A model generated the notes under the pieces. That model ran no database searches. It was not told where the DNA came from and saw nothing but the letters and a program-made list of their open reading frames with translations. A program made the translations under genes and the position numbers. DNA of 64,000 nucleotides from Paludibacteraceae bacterium (GTDB taxonomy: Bacteria; Bacteroidota; Bacteroidia; Bacteroidales; Paludibacteraceae). Numbering within the stretch: the stretch's first letter is position 1; each line of letters opens with the position of its first letter. Positions 37,150 to 47,532 of the stretch are shown one piece after another. Location: assembly GCA_024401475.1 (NCBI GenBank), contig JAKSKZ010000001.1, positions 1 to 64,000 on the forward strand, written 5' to 3'.

Positions 37150-38240
37150 GTCAGTCCAGAAATAAAACGATAAGCCATTTTGCAAAAGCTTTCTTCGCAA
37201 TGCTTTTCCTTTTGGTAGGCTTCTCTGCCAACGCAGTTGCAGCTGAGCATGATTCCGAAGAGGAAGGCGTGGACTTGAAAGAGATGATCTTCGGCCACAC
37301 AGGAGATGCTTACGAATGGCATATCACGACAATTGGAGAAACACCCATTTCCATTCCTTTGCCTTGTATCCTTTATGGTCAAAACGGTTTAGACGTTTTC
37401 TGTTCATGCAATTTCGGACATGAAGGTCACCGCGTTGAATACAACGGTTACAAGATTGCAGAAGAAGGGAATAATGCTGGAAAGATCATCGAAGTAGCTA
37501 CAGGAGAAAGACCTTGGGATTTTTCAATCACAAAGAATGTATTGTCCTTGTTTATCAGCTGTACACTTCTTTTGGTTATATTCCTCTCCATTGCCAAGAA
37601 GTACAAAGAGAATCCACGCAGCAAACCCACAGGATTGCAAGCTCTCTTGGAACCTCTAATCGTTGCTTTGCACGATGACATCATCAAGCCAAGCATCGGA
37701 AAGAATTACAAGAAGTTCTCAACCTACTTGTTGACGGCATTCTTCTTCATCTTCTTGAACAATATTCTTGGTATCATTCCGATTTTCCCTGGAGGAGCCA
37801 ACTTGACAGGTAACATTGCTGTTACGCTTGTATTAGCAACGCTTACATTCATCTTGACCAACTTCAGAGGCACAAAAGAGTATTGGTTAGAGTTAATTTG
37901 GCCAGACGTGCCAGTTTGGTTGAAAGCACCGATTCCATTGATGCAGTTTATCGAAATCATGGGTGTATTCATCAAACCTATCGCCCTCTGCGTCCGTCTA
38001 TTCGCTAATATGTTCGCAGGACACACAATGGTATTGATCTTAATCGGATTGATATTCATCTTCGGACAAATGAGTGCCGTAGCAGGTGGAGCCATCTCAG
38101 TTCTTTCCGTACTTTTGATTACGTTCATGTCGCTATTGGAGTGTTTGGTATGTTTCATCCAAGCTTACGTATTTACCATGCTTTCAGCCATATTCATTGG
38201 AATGGGACAAGTAGAGGGACACGAAGAGAAACATAAATAA
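37146..38240 (+). CDS. atpB: F1Fo ATP synthase subunit a
   Basis: The 364-residue protein is the proton-channel subunit. The first about 120 residues are an extension with a cleavable-looking signal (FFAMLFLLVGFSANAVAAEH) and a periplasmic stretch that holds CILYGQNGLDVFCSC, absent from the roughly 270-residue E. coli protein but usual in Bacteroidota. Membrane helices follow, including the conserved Arg helix KPIALCVRLFANMFAGHTMV. Confidence 0.95.
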   Translation: MSQSRNKTISHFAKAFFAMLFLLVGFSANAVAAEHDSEEEGVDLKEMIFGHTGDAYEWHITTIGETPISIPLPCILYGQNGLDVFCSCNFGHEGHRVEYNGYKIAEEGNNAGKIIEVATGERPWDFSITKNVLSLFISCTLLLVIFLSIAKKYKENPRSKPTGLQALLEPLIVALHDDIIKPSIGKNYKKFSTYLLTAFFFIFLNNILGIIPIFPGGANLTGNIAVTLVLATLTFILTNFRGTKEYWLELIWPDVPVWLKAPIPLMQFIEIMGVFIKPIALCVRLFANMFAGHTMVLILIGLIFIFGQMSAVAGGAISVLSVLLITFMSLLECLVCFIQAYVFTMLSAIFIGMGQVEGHEEKHK

Positions 38241-38272
38241 AAAAAAGAAAAGTAACAATTTATTAAAAATAA

Positions 38273-38545
<273 letters not shown>

Positions 38546-38567
38546 TAACAAGTAAAAAAATATCATT

Positions 38568-39068
38568 ATGTCATTACTGACACCAGATTTTGGTCTTTTA
38601 TTTTGGATGCTTCTTTGCTTCCTCCTTGTTGCCACCATTCTTGGTAAGTGGGGTTGGCCCGCTATCGTCGGAATGATAGAAGACAGAGGAAATTACATAG
38701 AAGAGTCGCTCAAGAAAGCCGATGAAGCAAACGCTGCCTTGGCCAACCTCAAAGCCGAAAACGAGAAACTTCTCGCTGAAGCCAAGAACGAGCGCCTTGA
38801 ATTGTTGAAGGAAGCCTCAAAATTAAAAGAGAAGATGATTGCAGACGCCAAGACTCAAGCAACAGCCGAGGCAAACAAAATCATCGAAAACGCTAAGGAA
38901 AGCATCCAATTGGAGAAAGATAATGTCGTAAAAGAGATTCGTTCTCAAGTTGCTGAATTGTCTGTTAACATCGCAGAGAGAATCATCAGAGGCGAGTTGA
39001 AGACTCAAGACAGCCAAATCGACATGATCAACAAACTTTTGGATGAAGTTAATGTCGCTAAATCGTAA
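38568..39068 (+). CDS. atpF: F1Fo ATP synthase subunit b
   Basis: The 166-residue protein has one N-terminal membrane helix (FGLLFWMLLCFLLVATILG) followed by a long charged coiled coil (KADEANAALANLKAENEKLL and onward), the peripheral stalk. It is followed after 6 nt by atpH. Confidence 0.95.
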   Translation: MSLLTPDFGLLFWMLLCFLLVATILGKWGWPAIVGMIEDRGNYIEESLKKADEANAALANLKAENEKLLAEAKNERLELLKEASKLKEKMIADAKTQATAEANKIIENAKESIQLEKDNVVKEIRSQVAELSVNIAERIIRGELKTQDSQIDMINKLLDEVNVAKS

Positions 39069-39074
39069 TAGCCG

Positions 39075-39635
39075 ATGAATACAGGTAAAATTTCAGCTAG
39101 ATATGCTAAAGCTCTCTATCTTTTCGCGGAAGAGAACGGCAAGGAAAGTGAGGTTTACGAAGAGATGAAAATCGTGGCAAAGAGCTTTATGGATGTTCCC
39201 GCCCTTCGTGATGCACTCAAGAACCCTACTGTTTCCAAGGAGAAGAGGAAGCAATTGCTTATCACTGCTGCAGGTACCCAAGTATCCGACGAATTCAAGA
39301 AATTCGTAGATCTTGTCATCGAGCACAAACGAGAGGAATACTTCCAAGGCATTAGTCTGGTTTTCCAGGACATGTATCGCAAAAAGAAGAACATCATCAC
39401 GAGCACCTTGATTACAGCCACTCCGGTTTCAGAAGCCGAAGAGGAACGAATGAAAGAGGCAATCAAGACGCAAGTTTCAGGCACCGTCGAATTCAACAAA
39501 TCGGTTGACCCTGAATTGATTGGTGGATTCATCTTAAATGTAGAGACATATCAATTGGATGCCAGCGTAAAGAGCCAGTTGAGAACAATACGTAACTCGT
39601 TTGCTTCTCGCAACTCCGAAATTGCCAAGCAGTAA
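39075..39635 (+). CDS. atpH: F1Fo ATP synthase subunit delta
   Basis: The 186-residue protein begins with [20 protein letters not shown] and ends with the conserved [20 protein letters not shown] segment that links F1 to the stalk. Length is normal. Confidence 0.95.
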   Translation: MNTGKISARYAKALYLFAEENGKESEVYEEMKIVAKSFMDVPALRDALKNPTVSKEKRKQLLITAAGTQVSDEFKKFVDLVIEHKREEYFQGISLVFQDMYRKKKNIITSTLITATPVSEAEEERMKEAIKTQVSGTVEFNKSVDPELIGGFILNVETYQLDASVKSQLRTIRNSFASRNSEIAKQ

Positions 39636-39667
39636 TCAGTATTCTAAAACTAACAAAGAAATTAATT

Positions 39668-41254
39668 ATGGCTATAAAAGCAAGTGAAGTATCCGACGTG
39701 CTAAAAATGCAACTTCAAGACTTGGACAGCAAAGTCAAGTTCGAGGAAGTTGGTACCGTGCTGCAAGTAAGCGATGGTGTGGTTCGTATCTACGGATTGC
39801 AGAATGCTGAAGCAGGAGAACTTTTGGTGTTCGATAACGGAATGAAAGCCGTTGTGATGAACTTGGAAGAGGATAACGTAGGTGCTGTGTTGCTCGGTCC
39901 AACAGACCAGATCAAGGAAGGCGACACAGTTAAGCGTACCAAGAGAATTGCCTCCATCATGACTGGTAAAGGCATGGTAGGTAGAGTTGTAAACACCATC
40001 GGTGAACCAATCGATGGTATGGGTCCTATTAAAGGTGAATTGTTGGAGATGCCGTTGGAGCGTAAAGCCCCAGGCGTTATCTATCGTGAGCCTGTAAAAC
40101 GCCCGCTTCAAACAGGATTGAAGGCTATCGACGCCATGATTCCTATTGGACGTGGACAACGTGAGTTGATTATCGGTGACCGTCAGACTGGTAAGACCGC
40201 TATCGCAATCGATACTATCATCAATCAAAAAGATGCTTATCTCGCAGGCGAACCTGTATACTGTATCTACGTAGCCGTAGGTCAAAAGGGTTCAACTGTT
40301 GCAAATATCGTAAATACACTCAAGGCTCATGGAGCAATGGACTATACGATTATCGTATCGGCCACAGCATCTGATCCTGCCGCTATGCAATACTTCGCTC
40401 CTTTCGCAGGTGCTGCAATCGGTGAGTATTTCCGTGACCAAGGTATGCACGCATTGGTAGTTTATGATGACTTGTCAAAACAAGCCGTTGCCTACCGTGA
40501 GGTATCTTTGATCTTGAAGCGTCCTTCTGGTCGTGAGGCCTACCCAGGTGATGTGTTCTACTTGCACTCTCGTCTTTTGGAGCGTGCTGCTAAGATTATC
40601 GGAAACGATAACGTGGCTGCCCAAATGAATGACCTTCCTGCTTCATTAAAAGGTAAGGTCAAGGGTGGTGGTTCATTGACTGCCCTCCCTATCATCGAGA
40701 CTCAAGCTGGTGACGTGTCTGCATACATTCCTACGAATGTAATCTCAATCACCGATGGTCAGATCTTCTTGGAGACAAATATGTTCAACGCAGGTATCCG
40801 TCCTGCCATCAACGTAGGTATCTCAGTATCTCGTGTGGGTGGTAGTGCACAGGTTAAGGCCATGAAGCAAATCGCCGGTACTTTGAAGACAGACCAAGCA
40901 CAATATCGTGAGTTGGAGTCATTTACTAAGTTCGGTGGTGACATGGATGCCGTAACTAAGATGACAATCGACAAGGGTGTTCGTAACACAGAGTTGTTGA
41001 AGCAACCTCAATACACACCTTACAAGGTTGAGCACCAGATTGCGGTTATCTATTGCGGAACAAACGGTATCTTGAATGTATTGCCAGTTGAGAAGGTTCA
41101 CGAATTCGAGAAATTGTATATCGAAAGATTGAATCACCTTCACCAAGAAGATGTTTTGGATAACTTGAAAGTTGGAAAGATCGACGACAACATTAAGGCT
41201 ATCTTGAAGAGCGAGGCTGAAGTTGTTATCAATCAGATTAAAAAAACGTTATAA
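39668..41254 (+). CDS. atpA: F1Fo ATP synthase subunit alpha
   Basis: The 528-residue protein has Walker A GDRQTGKT near 170, the alpha signature [20 protein letters not shown] with the arginine finger, and the N-terminal [17 protein letters not shown] barrel. It is the non-catalytic nucleotide-binding F1 subunit. It is 3 nt upstream of atpG. Confidence 0.98.
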   Translation: MAIKASEVSDVLKMQLQDLDSKVKFEEVGTVLQVSDGVVRIYGLQNAEAGELLVFDNGMKAVVMNLEEDNVGAVLLGPTDQIKEGDTVKRTKRIASIMTGKGMVGRVVNTIGEPIDGMGPIKGELLEMPLERKAPGVIYREPVKRPLQTGLKAIDAMIPIGRGQRELIIGDRQTGKTAIAIDTIINQKDAYLAGEPVYCIYVAVGQKGSTVANIVNTLKAHGAMDYTIIVSATASDPAAMQYFAPFAGAAIGEYFRDQGMHALVVYDDLSKQAVAYREVSLILKRPSGREAYPGDVFYLHSRLLERAAKIIGNDNVAAQMNDLPASLKGKVKGGGSLTALPIIETQAGDVSAYIPTNVISITDGQIFLETNMFNAGIRPAINVGISVSRVGGSAQVKAMKQIAGTLKTDQAQYRELESFTKFGGDMDAVTKMTIDKGVRNTELLKQPQYTPYKVEHQIAVIYCGTNGILNVLPVEKVHEFEKLYIERLNHLHQEDVLDNLKVGKIDDNIKAILKSEAEVVINQIKKTL

Positions 41255-41257
41255 CAA

Positions 41258-42136
41258 ATGGCATCATTAAAAGAAGTTAAAGCAAGAATCGGGTCGGTAA
41301 ACTCCACTAAGAAGATTACCGGAGCAATGAAGATGGTCTCATCGGCCAAGCTTAAAAAAGCTCAATATGCCATTGAAAGCATGTCTCCTTATCAAGATAG
41401 GCTCAACGCCATTTTGAACAACTTTTTGGAAACGGAGACAGACTTCCAATCGACGTATGCTGATGTCAGATCATTGAAAAAATTGGCGATCGTGGTCTTT
41501 TCTTCTAATTCCAGCCTTTGTGGTGCATTTAATTCAAATGTAATCAAAAGGTTGAACGAGGTGATTGCCGAGCATAAAGAGCTTGGAATGGAGAATATCT
41601 CCGTCTATCCAATCGGTAAAAAAGTGGCTGACGCGGTAGCTAAACTTCCAGTCAAAGTCGAAGGTGAATTCCACCGTTTGGCAGACAAGCCAAATTTCAG
41701 CGAGATGTCTGAACTAACCAACAGCATCATGGAGAAATTTGTCGCCAAAGAATTCGACAAGGTGGTTATTATTTACCATCACTTGAAGAACACTTCTGTT
41801 CAGAAGCTATTAACCGAAACATTCTTGCCGATTACATTCGACAAGCAGGCAGACAAAAAGGAGGATTCTTTGTCTTGCGATTATATCGTCGAGCCAAGTA
41901 AAGCTGAAGTATTGCAAGCACTCTTGCCTAAGGCTTTGAGAACAAAGCTATACGCTTGCCTACTTGACTCAAATGCTTCCGAGCACGGAGCTCGCGTCGT
42001 TGCCATGCAAACGGCCAGCGACAACGCAGACACCTTGATCAATGAGCTTACTATCCTATACAACAAGACCAGACAGCAAGCCATCACAAGCGAGTTGTTG
42101 GATATCGTTGGTGGACAAGTTGCTCTTGCCAAGTAA
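41258..42136 (+). CDS. atpG: F1Fo ATP synthase subunit gamma
   Basis: The 292-residue protein starts MASLKEVKARIGSVNSTKKI with the conserved TGAMKMVSSAKL, and ends with the helix ITSELLDIVGGQVAL that forms the rotating shaft. It is the last gene of the operon; a terminator follows. Confidence 0.97.
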   Translation: MASLKEVKARIGSVNSTKKITGAMKMVSSAKLKKAQYAIESMSPYQDRLNAILNNFLETETDFQSTYADVRSLKKLAIVVFSSNSSLCGAFNSNVIKRLNEVIAEHKELGMENISVYPIGKKVADAVAKLPVKVEGEFHRLADKPNFSEMSELTNSIMEKFVAKEFDKVVIIYHHLKNTSVQKLLTETFLPITFDKQADKKEDSLSCDYIVEPSKAEVLQALLPKALRTKLYACLLDSNASEHGARVVAMQTASDNADTLINELTILYNKTRQQAITSELLDIVGGQVALAK

Positions 42137-42161
42137 AGGACAACGTTTCGTTTCCCATATA

Positions 42162-42193
42162 AAAGGGTGGATTCTTCAGAGTCCACCTTTTTT
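42162..42193 (+). terminator. ATP synthase operon terminator
   Basis: GGTGGA (42166-42171) pairs with TCCACC (42182-42187), extended by weaker A-T pairs, and is followed by TTTTTT. Confidence 0.85.
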
Positions 42194-42267
42194 AATTTTA
42201 TGCCAAAATATAGATTTCTGATAAAATCTTTTAAGCCTAAAAAAAAGATAGTATCAAGAAAAAGAAT

Positions 42268-42275
42268 TAAATTTG
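42268..42275 (+). promoter_or_regulatory. glyA promoter -7 box
   Basis: TAAATTTG is an exact TAnnTTTG match 27 nt before the glyA ATG. Confidence 0.6.
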
Positions 42276-42302
42276 CAGTAAAATTCAAAAACATAGAAAA
42301 AT

Positions 42303-43583
42303 ATGAAGAGAGATTCGGCAATTTTCGACATCATCGAGAAAGAGCGTCAACGTCAGCTCAAAGGCATCGAGTTGATCGCATCAGAGAACTTTGTAAGCGA
42401 ACAAGTTATGCAAGCCATGGGTTCTTGCTTGACAAACAAGTACGCAGAGGGTTACCCAGGTAAGCGTTACTATGGAGGATGCGAAGTCGTTGACCTTAGC
42501 GAACAGCTTGCCATCGACCGTCTAAAAAAAATATTCAACGCAGAATGGGCTAACGTTCAGCCTCACTCTGGTGCACAAGCAAATGCCGCTGTATTTTTGG
42601 CATGCATGAACCCTGGTGACAAGTTCCTCGGTTTGAACCTTTCTCACGGAGGTCACCTTTCTCACGGTTCTTTGGTTAACTTCTCTGGTATCGTATTCCA
42701 AGCATTGGCATACAACGTAAACGAGGAGACTGGTCGTGTTGACTATGAGCAATTGGAAAGCGTAGCACGCACAGAGAAGCCAAAATTGATCATCGCAGGT
42801 GCATCTGCATACTCTAGAGAGTGGGATTACGCACGCATCCGCAAGGTTGCTGACGAAATCGGCGCTATCTTTATGGTAGATATGGCTCACCCTGCTGGTT
42901 TGATCGCTGCTGGCCTGTTGGACAACCCTGTTAAATACGCTCACATCGTAACTACAACAACTCACAAGACTCTTCGTGGTCCTCGTGGTGGCGTTATCAT
43001 GATGGGCAAGGACTTCGATAATCCATGGGGCAAGAAGACTCCAAAGGGCGAAATCAAGAAGATGTCTGCCCTACTCGATTCAGCTGTATTCCCTGGAATC
43101 CAAGGTGGTCCGTTGGAACACGTCATCGCCGCTAAGGCTGTTTCTTTCGAAGAGGCTCTTCAACCAGAATACAAGGTATATCAAACTCAAGTTAAGAAGA
43201 ATGCTGCTGTTATGGCACAAGCATTCATCGACAAGGGTTACAAGATCATCTCTAATGGTACAGATAACCACTCTATGTTGGTTGACCTTCGTACTAAGTT
43301 CCCTGAGTTGACTGGTAAGTTGGCAGAGAAGGCTCTTGTTGCTGCTGACATCACAACAAACAAGAACATGGTTCCATTCGACAGCCGTTCTCCATTCTTG
43401 ACATCAGGTCTTCGCTTCGGTACTCCAGCCATCACAACTCGTGGTGCAAAAGAAGAATTGATGGGCGAAATCGTAGAAATGATTGACACTGTACTTACAG
43501 CTCCAGAGGATGACAAAGTCATCGCTTCAGTTCGTGAGAAAGTAAACTCAATCATGAAGGATTATCCTTTGTTCGCTTGGTAA
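42303..43583 (+). CDS. glyA: Serine hydroxymethyltransferase
   Basis: The 426-residue enzyme interconverts serine plus tetrahydrofolate and glycine plus 5,10-methylene-tetrahydrofolate, the main one-carbon source. Landmarks are [51 protein letters not shown] and the PLP lysine in [11 protein letters not shown] (Lys222). Length is standard. It is monocistronic with its own promoter and terminator. Confidence 0.98.
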   Translation: MKRDSAIFDIIEKERQRQLKGIELIASENFVSEQVMQAMGSCLTNKYAEGYPGKRYYGGCEVVDLSEQLAIDRLKKIFNAEWANVQPHSGAQANAAVFLACMNPGDKFLGLNLSHGGHLSHGSLVNFSGIVFQALAYNVNEETGRVDYEQLESVARTEKPKLIIAGASAYSREWDYARIRKVADEIGAIFMVDMAHPAGLIAAGLLDNPVKYAHIVTTTTHKTLRGPRGGVIMMGKDFDNPWGKKTPKGEIKKMSALLDSAVFPGIQGGPLEHVIAAKAVSFEEALQPEYKVYQTQVKKNAAVMAQAFIDKGYKIISNGTDNHSMLVDLRTKFPELTGKLAEKALVAADITTNKNMVPFDSRSPFLTSGLRFGTPAITTRGAKEELMGEIVEMIDTVLTAPEDDKVIASVREKVNSIMKDYPLFAW

Positions 43584-43609
43584 TAAAACATACCATTATA
43601 AGCACAACG

Positions 43610-43641
43610 GCCACCTTCCAATCGGGAGGTGGCTTTTTTTT
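43610..43641 (+). terminator. glyA terminator
   Basis: GCCACCTTCC and GGGAGGTGGC form a long stem around AATC and are followed by eight T. Confidence 0.9.
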
Positions 43642-43739
43642 GTAATAAAATCTTCAGCCTACCATAACGGCAATCAAATTCACTCCCATACATAGATTAT
43701 TCCCTTTAATCGAACATTATCAAAAGACAAATTGAGACT

Positions 43740-43883
43740 ATGGAAGGCAATGCATCTATGAGCCAATATTCCAATTTGGGAAACCAAGGAGAATACGGCA
43801 ACCGTTCAGAAAAACCAAACAACGGCGAATTCGGCTCCGAACAAGACGACAACAACCGAGAAAGAGGGAACCTTGGGAAATAA
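43740..43883 (+). CDS. Possible small hydrophilic protein, 47 residues
   Basis: An ATG frame of 47 codons reads MEGNASMSQYSNLGNQGEYG and continues with Asn, Gly, Glu and Arg only, ending ERGNLGK. The composition resembles small disordered Gly/Asn/Glu proteins. No promoter box or ribosome site supports it, so it could be chance. The rest of the 43642-44340 gap is AT-rich leader and promoter sequence. Confidence 0.35.
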   Translation: MEGNASMSQYSNLGNQGEYGNRSEKPNNGEFGSEQDDNNRERGNLGK

Positions 43884-44124
43884 TCGTAAAATAGGCACTA
43901 TTAAAATTCACCATTCATAGTCATGCTACATTTGTACATGATTCTGTAGGATAGGAGCAACAACCTACCCTACAAATTGAACTATTCGCGACTAATCACC
44001 TCCGCATACATTAAGGACAACGTATAGCTTATCCATTAAGGCAATGAAGATGGTGAAGGTGGTGATAGTTAAAATATCAATAGAACTATTTTTAAAAATC
44101 ACACAAAAAAAAAACACTTAAATG

Positions 44125-44154
44125 TTGATTTTCGCAAAAAAAGCAATAATTTTG
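44125..44154 (+). promoter_or_regulatory. Promoter of the GLUG-like secreted protein gene
   Basis: TAATTTTG at 44147-44154 with TTG at 44125-44127 (19 nt spacer) matches the Bacteroidetes TTTG-N19-TAnnTTTG promoter. The leader to the ATG at 44341 is about 180 nt long and AT-rich. Confidence 0.65.
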
Positions 44155-44340
44155 CAACCAAATTGATTATATATTCAATTCAACATGAAATTGACGTATA
44201 AAATTGAGATTGGACTAGCAATAACGATTAGAGACTTAGTCACTAATCTTACACTAACAAACCCAACTACAATACCTATATAAAAGACCTATTAACAAAG
44301 AATACATAAAATTTCAAAACAATCAATAATAAAAAAAAAA

Positions 44341-46911
44341 ATGAAAAAAAGTAATTTTATTTTCGCAGCACTACTTGGACTTTATTCAAGCACAAGTTTT
44401 ATGAATGCGGAAGTCACTCCGACAGAACCAATGATGGATGGTGACACTTACCTTATCAGTAATTACGCCGAATTGAAATGGTTTGGTAAATATGTTAATT
44501 CAGCAACGAATCTAAACTCCGCACCTGGCAATGCAAATGCACGATTAACAGAAAACATCACCGCTCCATCTGACGAAGATTGGTACCCTATGGGAACCTC
44601 CGCTGGAGTTGGTTATAGAGGTAAATTCAATGGAGCCGGGTATTCCATCACTGGCTTGAATTGCCAAGGAACAAGTGTAGGTAATGCAGGTTTCTTCTGT
44701 TATCTAAGAGGAGGAGCTCGCGTTGATAGCCTATCAATCATCGAATCTACAATTGGAAGAGACGATGCGAATCTTGCCGGAGGTATTGTTGCATACCTAA
44801 TGGATGCCACTATCAACCAATGTAGTTTCTCTGGTACAGTAATAGCAAAAAACAATGGCACCGCTGGTGCAATCTGCGGAACTGCATACTCTAGCATAAA
44901 TAGCACATTCATTGAATATTGCTATGCAAATGGTAGTGTTAATGGAAGCAATGTCTCCTCTGGTATCGCAGGACAATTGGGTATGGGTAACATCAAGAAC
45001 TGTTACTCTAATGCAGCCCTATCTCCTTCATCCCTTAATAAATACGGAATCGCCCAAAAAAGTGACGTAAGTGCCAACATAAAGGATTGTTTCTACTCAA
45101 CAAGCACTATAAACGATGCGGAAGCAACAACCAATTTCAAAGACGGTAAAGTCACCTACCTTTTGAACGGTGGTGCTGAAGGTCCTTTCAAGCAAACTAT
45201 CGGAACTCAAGAATTCCCATCTTTCGCTGGCGAAACAGTTTATCAATACTTGAGTTGTGCATTTGACGAGAGCAACATTCGTCTCTTCAAATACACCAAC
45301 GATGTCAACATGAAGAACAGCGAGCAAAGTCACGATCTTACACATCACGCAGCAGTTACAGCAACTTGCCAAAAAGCAGGTAACATAGCATATTGGACTT
45401 GTGCAAATGAGCCAGGCGTATTCTACAAGAACGAAGCAGCAACAGAGAAATTCGCAAGCGAAAATGACGTTGTAACAACAATCAACCATATTTTGGTTTA
45501 CTACCAAGAGGTTGCTGCCACTTGTACTAAAGACGGTCACAAAGCATATTACCAATGTGCAAATGAACCAGGCGTATTCTACAAAGACGCAGCTGGAAAA
45601 ACCAAATACGCAAATGAGGAAGCGACTATCATCAAAGCAACTGGACATGATTACATAGAGCACAAAGTAAGTGCTGAAATTTGTTCAAGCGACAATAACA
45701 ATGGTTTGACCTACTACACATGTAAAAACGATGATAGCGAATTCTTTGATAAGGATTTCAATCCAATGAACAACCCTGAAGATGGTATCAACGCTGCCAC
45801 AGGTCACAAATGGGAAAAAACTTGGACGTTCAACGGAACTGACAACGAAGGAAACGACATCTTCGTAAGACATTGTACAAACAACCCTAACCACACTGAC
45901 TACATAACTCATACTCACGCTTGGGGTAAATGGACTTTGAAGGAATGGAGTCCAGCCAAGGAAGTTTGGGGAAGAATTTGCGAAACTCAATACGGCAATC
46001 ACGCTGACCAAGACAGCATCAAAGAATTTGAAGTGGAAGACGCAATCTACTACTCTCAATTAACTGGATCAAGAGACACGTTGATTCGTGTTGATTCTGC
46101 ATTCGTTGCTGTTGACACAAAGAACGACTTGTTGTTCATCAAAAACGGAAACACTACTATCACAGGTGCTAATGTTATCGCAAACGATGTTTGTGAGAAT
46201 TTGGTAATCACTGACAAAAAGGAATTCAAAAATCCTCAGGACTTCACAGCAAATACAATCAATTACAAAAGAAGTTCTACAGATTTGGAGTACCAAACAT
46301 TCGTATTGCCATACGATGCACCAACTAACAGCTTCAATGGTTATATATATGCCTTTACTGGATACGATCCATCAAGATATGCAGCAAAATTTGCTTCTAT
46401 CAAGGAGGATAAAGTATATGCAGGTGTACCATACATTCTTTATCGCAACGAAAACATCAGTGGAACACCATTCAAAACAGTTCACGATGTAGAAGTTCCA
46501 AGTAATGTAAAAACAGACACTATTATGTATAACGGTTGTTTATTCTATGGATCTTTCACTACAAACAAAATCAATGTAACTAAGTCCGATGCCAAATATT
46601 ATGCATTCAGTGCAAATACATTCAATTTGGCAAAGAGCACTATTACAGAAATTCCTTTCAGATGTATCATCGAATTGCGCAAAAACACAACAACCCCTCG
46701 CGCGACTTTGGGACTTATCTTTGACGAGAATCTTACAGGAGTGGCAGAAATCGACGCAGATGGAAACCTCACAATCGGCAATGTTGACGTATATGACATG
46801 ACAGGTCGTTTGGTTCGCAAAAACGTAGAATCTGCTTCTTGCCTCCAAGGTTTGAAGAAGGGTATATATGTTGTTAATGGCGAAAAATTCGTTAAAACAA
46901 CAAACGATTGA
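44341..46911 (+). CDS. Large secreted protein with GLUG-like N-terminus, Cys/His repeats and a T9SS-like sorting tail
   Basis: The 856-residue protein has a signal peptide (FIFAALLGLYSSTSFMNA), then a beta-solenoid-like region with GLUG-type turns (YRGKFNGAGYSITGLNCQG, GGIVAYLMDATINQCSFSG; about 30-260). Residues about 335-540 contain repeats of the pattern A-T-C-x3-G-x2-A-Y-W/Y-x-C-ANEPGVFYK, with GHDY and GHKW spacers. The end (NVDVYDMTGRLVRKN, then GLKKGIYVVNGEKFVK) looks like a type IX secretion sorting domain, so surface export is likely. The role, perhaps adhesion or ligand binding, is unknown. It is monocistronic. Confidence 0.75.
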   Translation: MKKSNFIFAALLGLYSSTSFMNAEVTPTEPMMDGDTYLISNYAELKWFGKYVNSATNLNSAPGNANARLTENITAPSDEDWYPMGTSAGVGYRGKFNGAGYSITGLNCQGTSVGNAGFFCYLRGGARVDSLSIIESTIGRDDANLAGGIVAYLMDATINQCSFSGTVIAKNNGTAGAICGTAYSSINSTFIEYCYANGSVNGSNVSSGIAGQLGMGNIKNCYSNAALSPSSLNKYGIAQKSDVSANIKDCFYSTSTINDAEATTNFKDGKVTYLLNGGAEGPFKQTIGTQEFPSFAGETVYQYLSCAFDESNIRLFKYTNDVNMKNSEQSHDLTHHAAVTATCQKAGNIAYWTCANEPGVFYKNEAATEKFASENDVVTTINHILVYYQEVAATCTKDGHKAYYQCANEPGVFYKDAAGKTKYANEEATIIKATGHDYIEHKVSAEICSSDNNNGLTYYTCKNDDSEFFDKDFNPMNNPEDGINAATGHKWEKTWTFNGTDNEGNDIFVRHCTNNPNHTDYITHTHAWGKWTLKEWSPAKEVWGRICETQYGNHADQDSIKEFEVEDAIYYSQLTGSRDTLIRVDSAFVAVDTKNDLLFIKNGNTTITGANVIANDVCENLVITDKKEFKNPQDFTANTINYKRSSTDLEYQTFVLPYDAPTNSFNGYIYAFTGYDPSRYAAKFASIKEDKVYAGVPYILYRNENISGTPFKTVHDVEVPSNVKTDTIMYNGCLFYGSFTTNKINVTKSDAKYYAFSANTFNLAKSTITEIPFRCIIELRKNTTTPRATLGLIFDENLTGVAEIDADGNLTIGNVDVYDMTGRLVRKNVESASCLQGLKKGIYVVNGEKFVKTTND

Positions 46912-46932
46912 TTTTCCCAACCCTAAATAATG

Positions 46933-46966
46933 AAAGGGGATTGCATTTCCGTGCAATCCCCTTTTT
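46933..46966 (+). terminator. Terminator of the GLUG-like protein gene
   Basis: GGGGATTGCA (46936-46945) pairs perfectly with TGCAATCCCC (46952-46961), loop TTTCCG, followed by TTTTT. Confidence 0.9.
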
Positions 46967-47086
46967 ATTACATCAAAAGACGGATACAAAAAATTCTATC
47001 TTTAGTCCAATTCTTAACAATCTTTCTTTTCTTGGATTTTCATAGATACGTCTTTAGCAGGTAGCCATCTTATAAAAATCGGCCTA

Positions 47087-47350
47087 TTACTTATAATCGG
47101 AAGGAGATCTATTCAAGCAGAACACCCCACTCCTTCCTATCGACAACATCTGCGACATAGGGATTGGATAGAATTGCATTTCTACCAATCGGTTACAAAT
47201 CAAAAACTCAAATGGAATTATACTATATCTTTCAGAAATAAATATCCGCTCTACATTAGCAGCAAATAGACTTGTCCGTAAGGCCGGCACACGACAACTA
47301 ATATATGGGAGAAGGCTTGGAGAACAAAAAAAGGATACGATAAATCGCAT
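47087..47350 (-). pseudogene. Possible remnant of a SusD/RagB C-terminus
   Basis: The minus-strand frame of 87 codons contains FEFLICNRLVEMQFYPIPMS followed by QMLSIGRSGV. That resembles the end of SusD-like outer-membrane glycan-binding proteins (pattern F-x-x-x-N-R-x-x-x-x-x-x-YPIP-x-S). The N-terminal part (FIVSFFCSPSLLPYISCRVP) does not fit and no SusC or rest of SusD is present, so if real it is a decayed fragment. A chance match is possible. Confidence 0.25.
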
Positions 47351-47377
47351 CCTTTAATTTTCTTTGCTCAACATCTG

Positions 47378-47521
47378 TCAATCTGGAATCAAATCATCAA
47401 TGGGACCACCTGGCTTTATTGGCAAAATCTCAGGTGGAGCTATAATGCTTTGGGCTATCATGCCTTCCATCTCAAACGAAATGATTTCGACAGAAGGGGA
47501 TACATAAACTTCTCTTGACAT
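47378..47521 (-). CDS. Micro-gene 2 of a tandem pair: 47-residue peptide with EGMIAQS motif
   Basis: The frame reads MSREVYVSPSVEIISFEMEG, then MIAQS and a Pro-rich acidic tail (IIAPPEILPIKPGGPIDDLI, PD). Its first 25 residues match the neighbour at 47533 at 16 positions, while the tails differ completely. That pattern of a conserved leader-like part and a divergent tail, at the same reading frame length as expected for real genes, argues strongly against chance. The gap to the neighbour is 11 nt, so they form an operon. The function is unknown. Confidence 0.65.
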   Translation of the reverse strand: MSREVYVSPSVEIISFEMEGMIAQSIIAPPEILPIKPGGPIDDLIPD

Positions 47522-47532
47522 AAAATAAAAAA

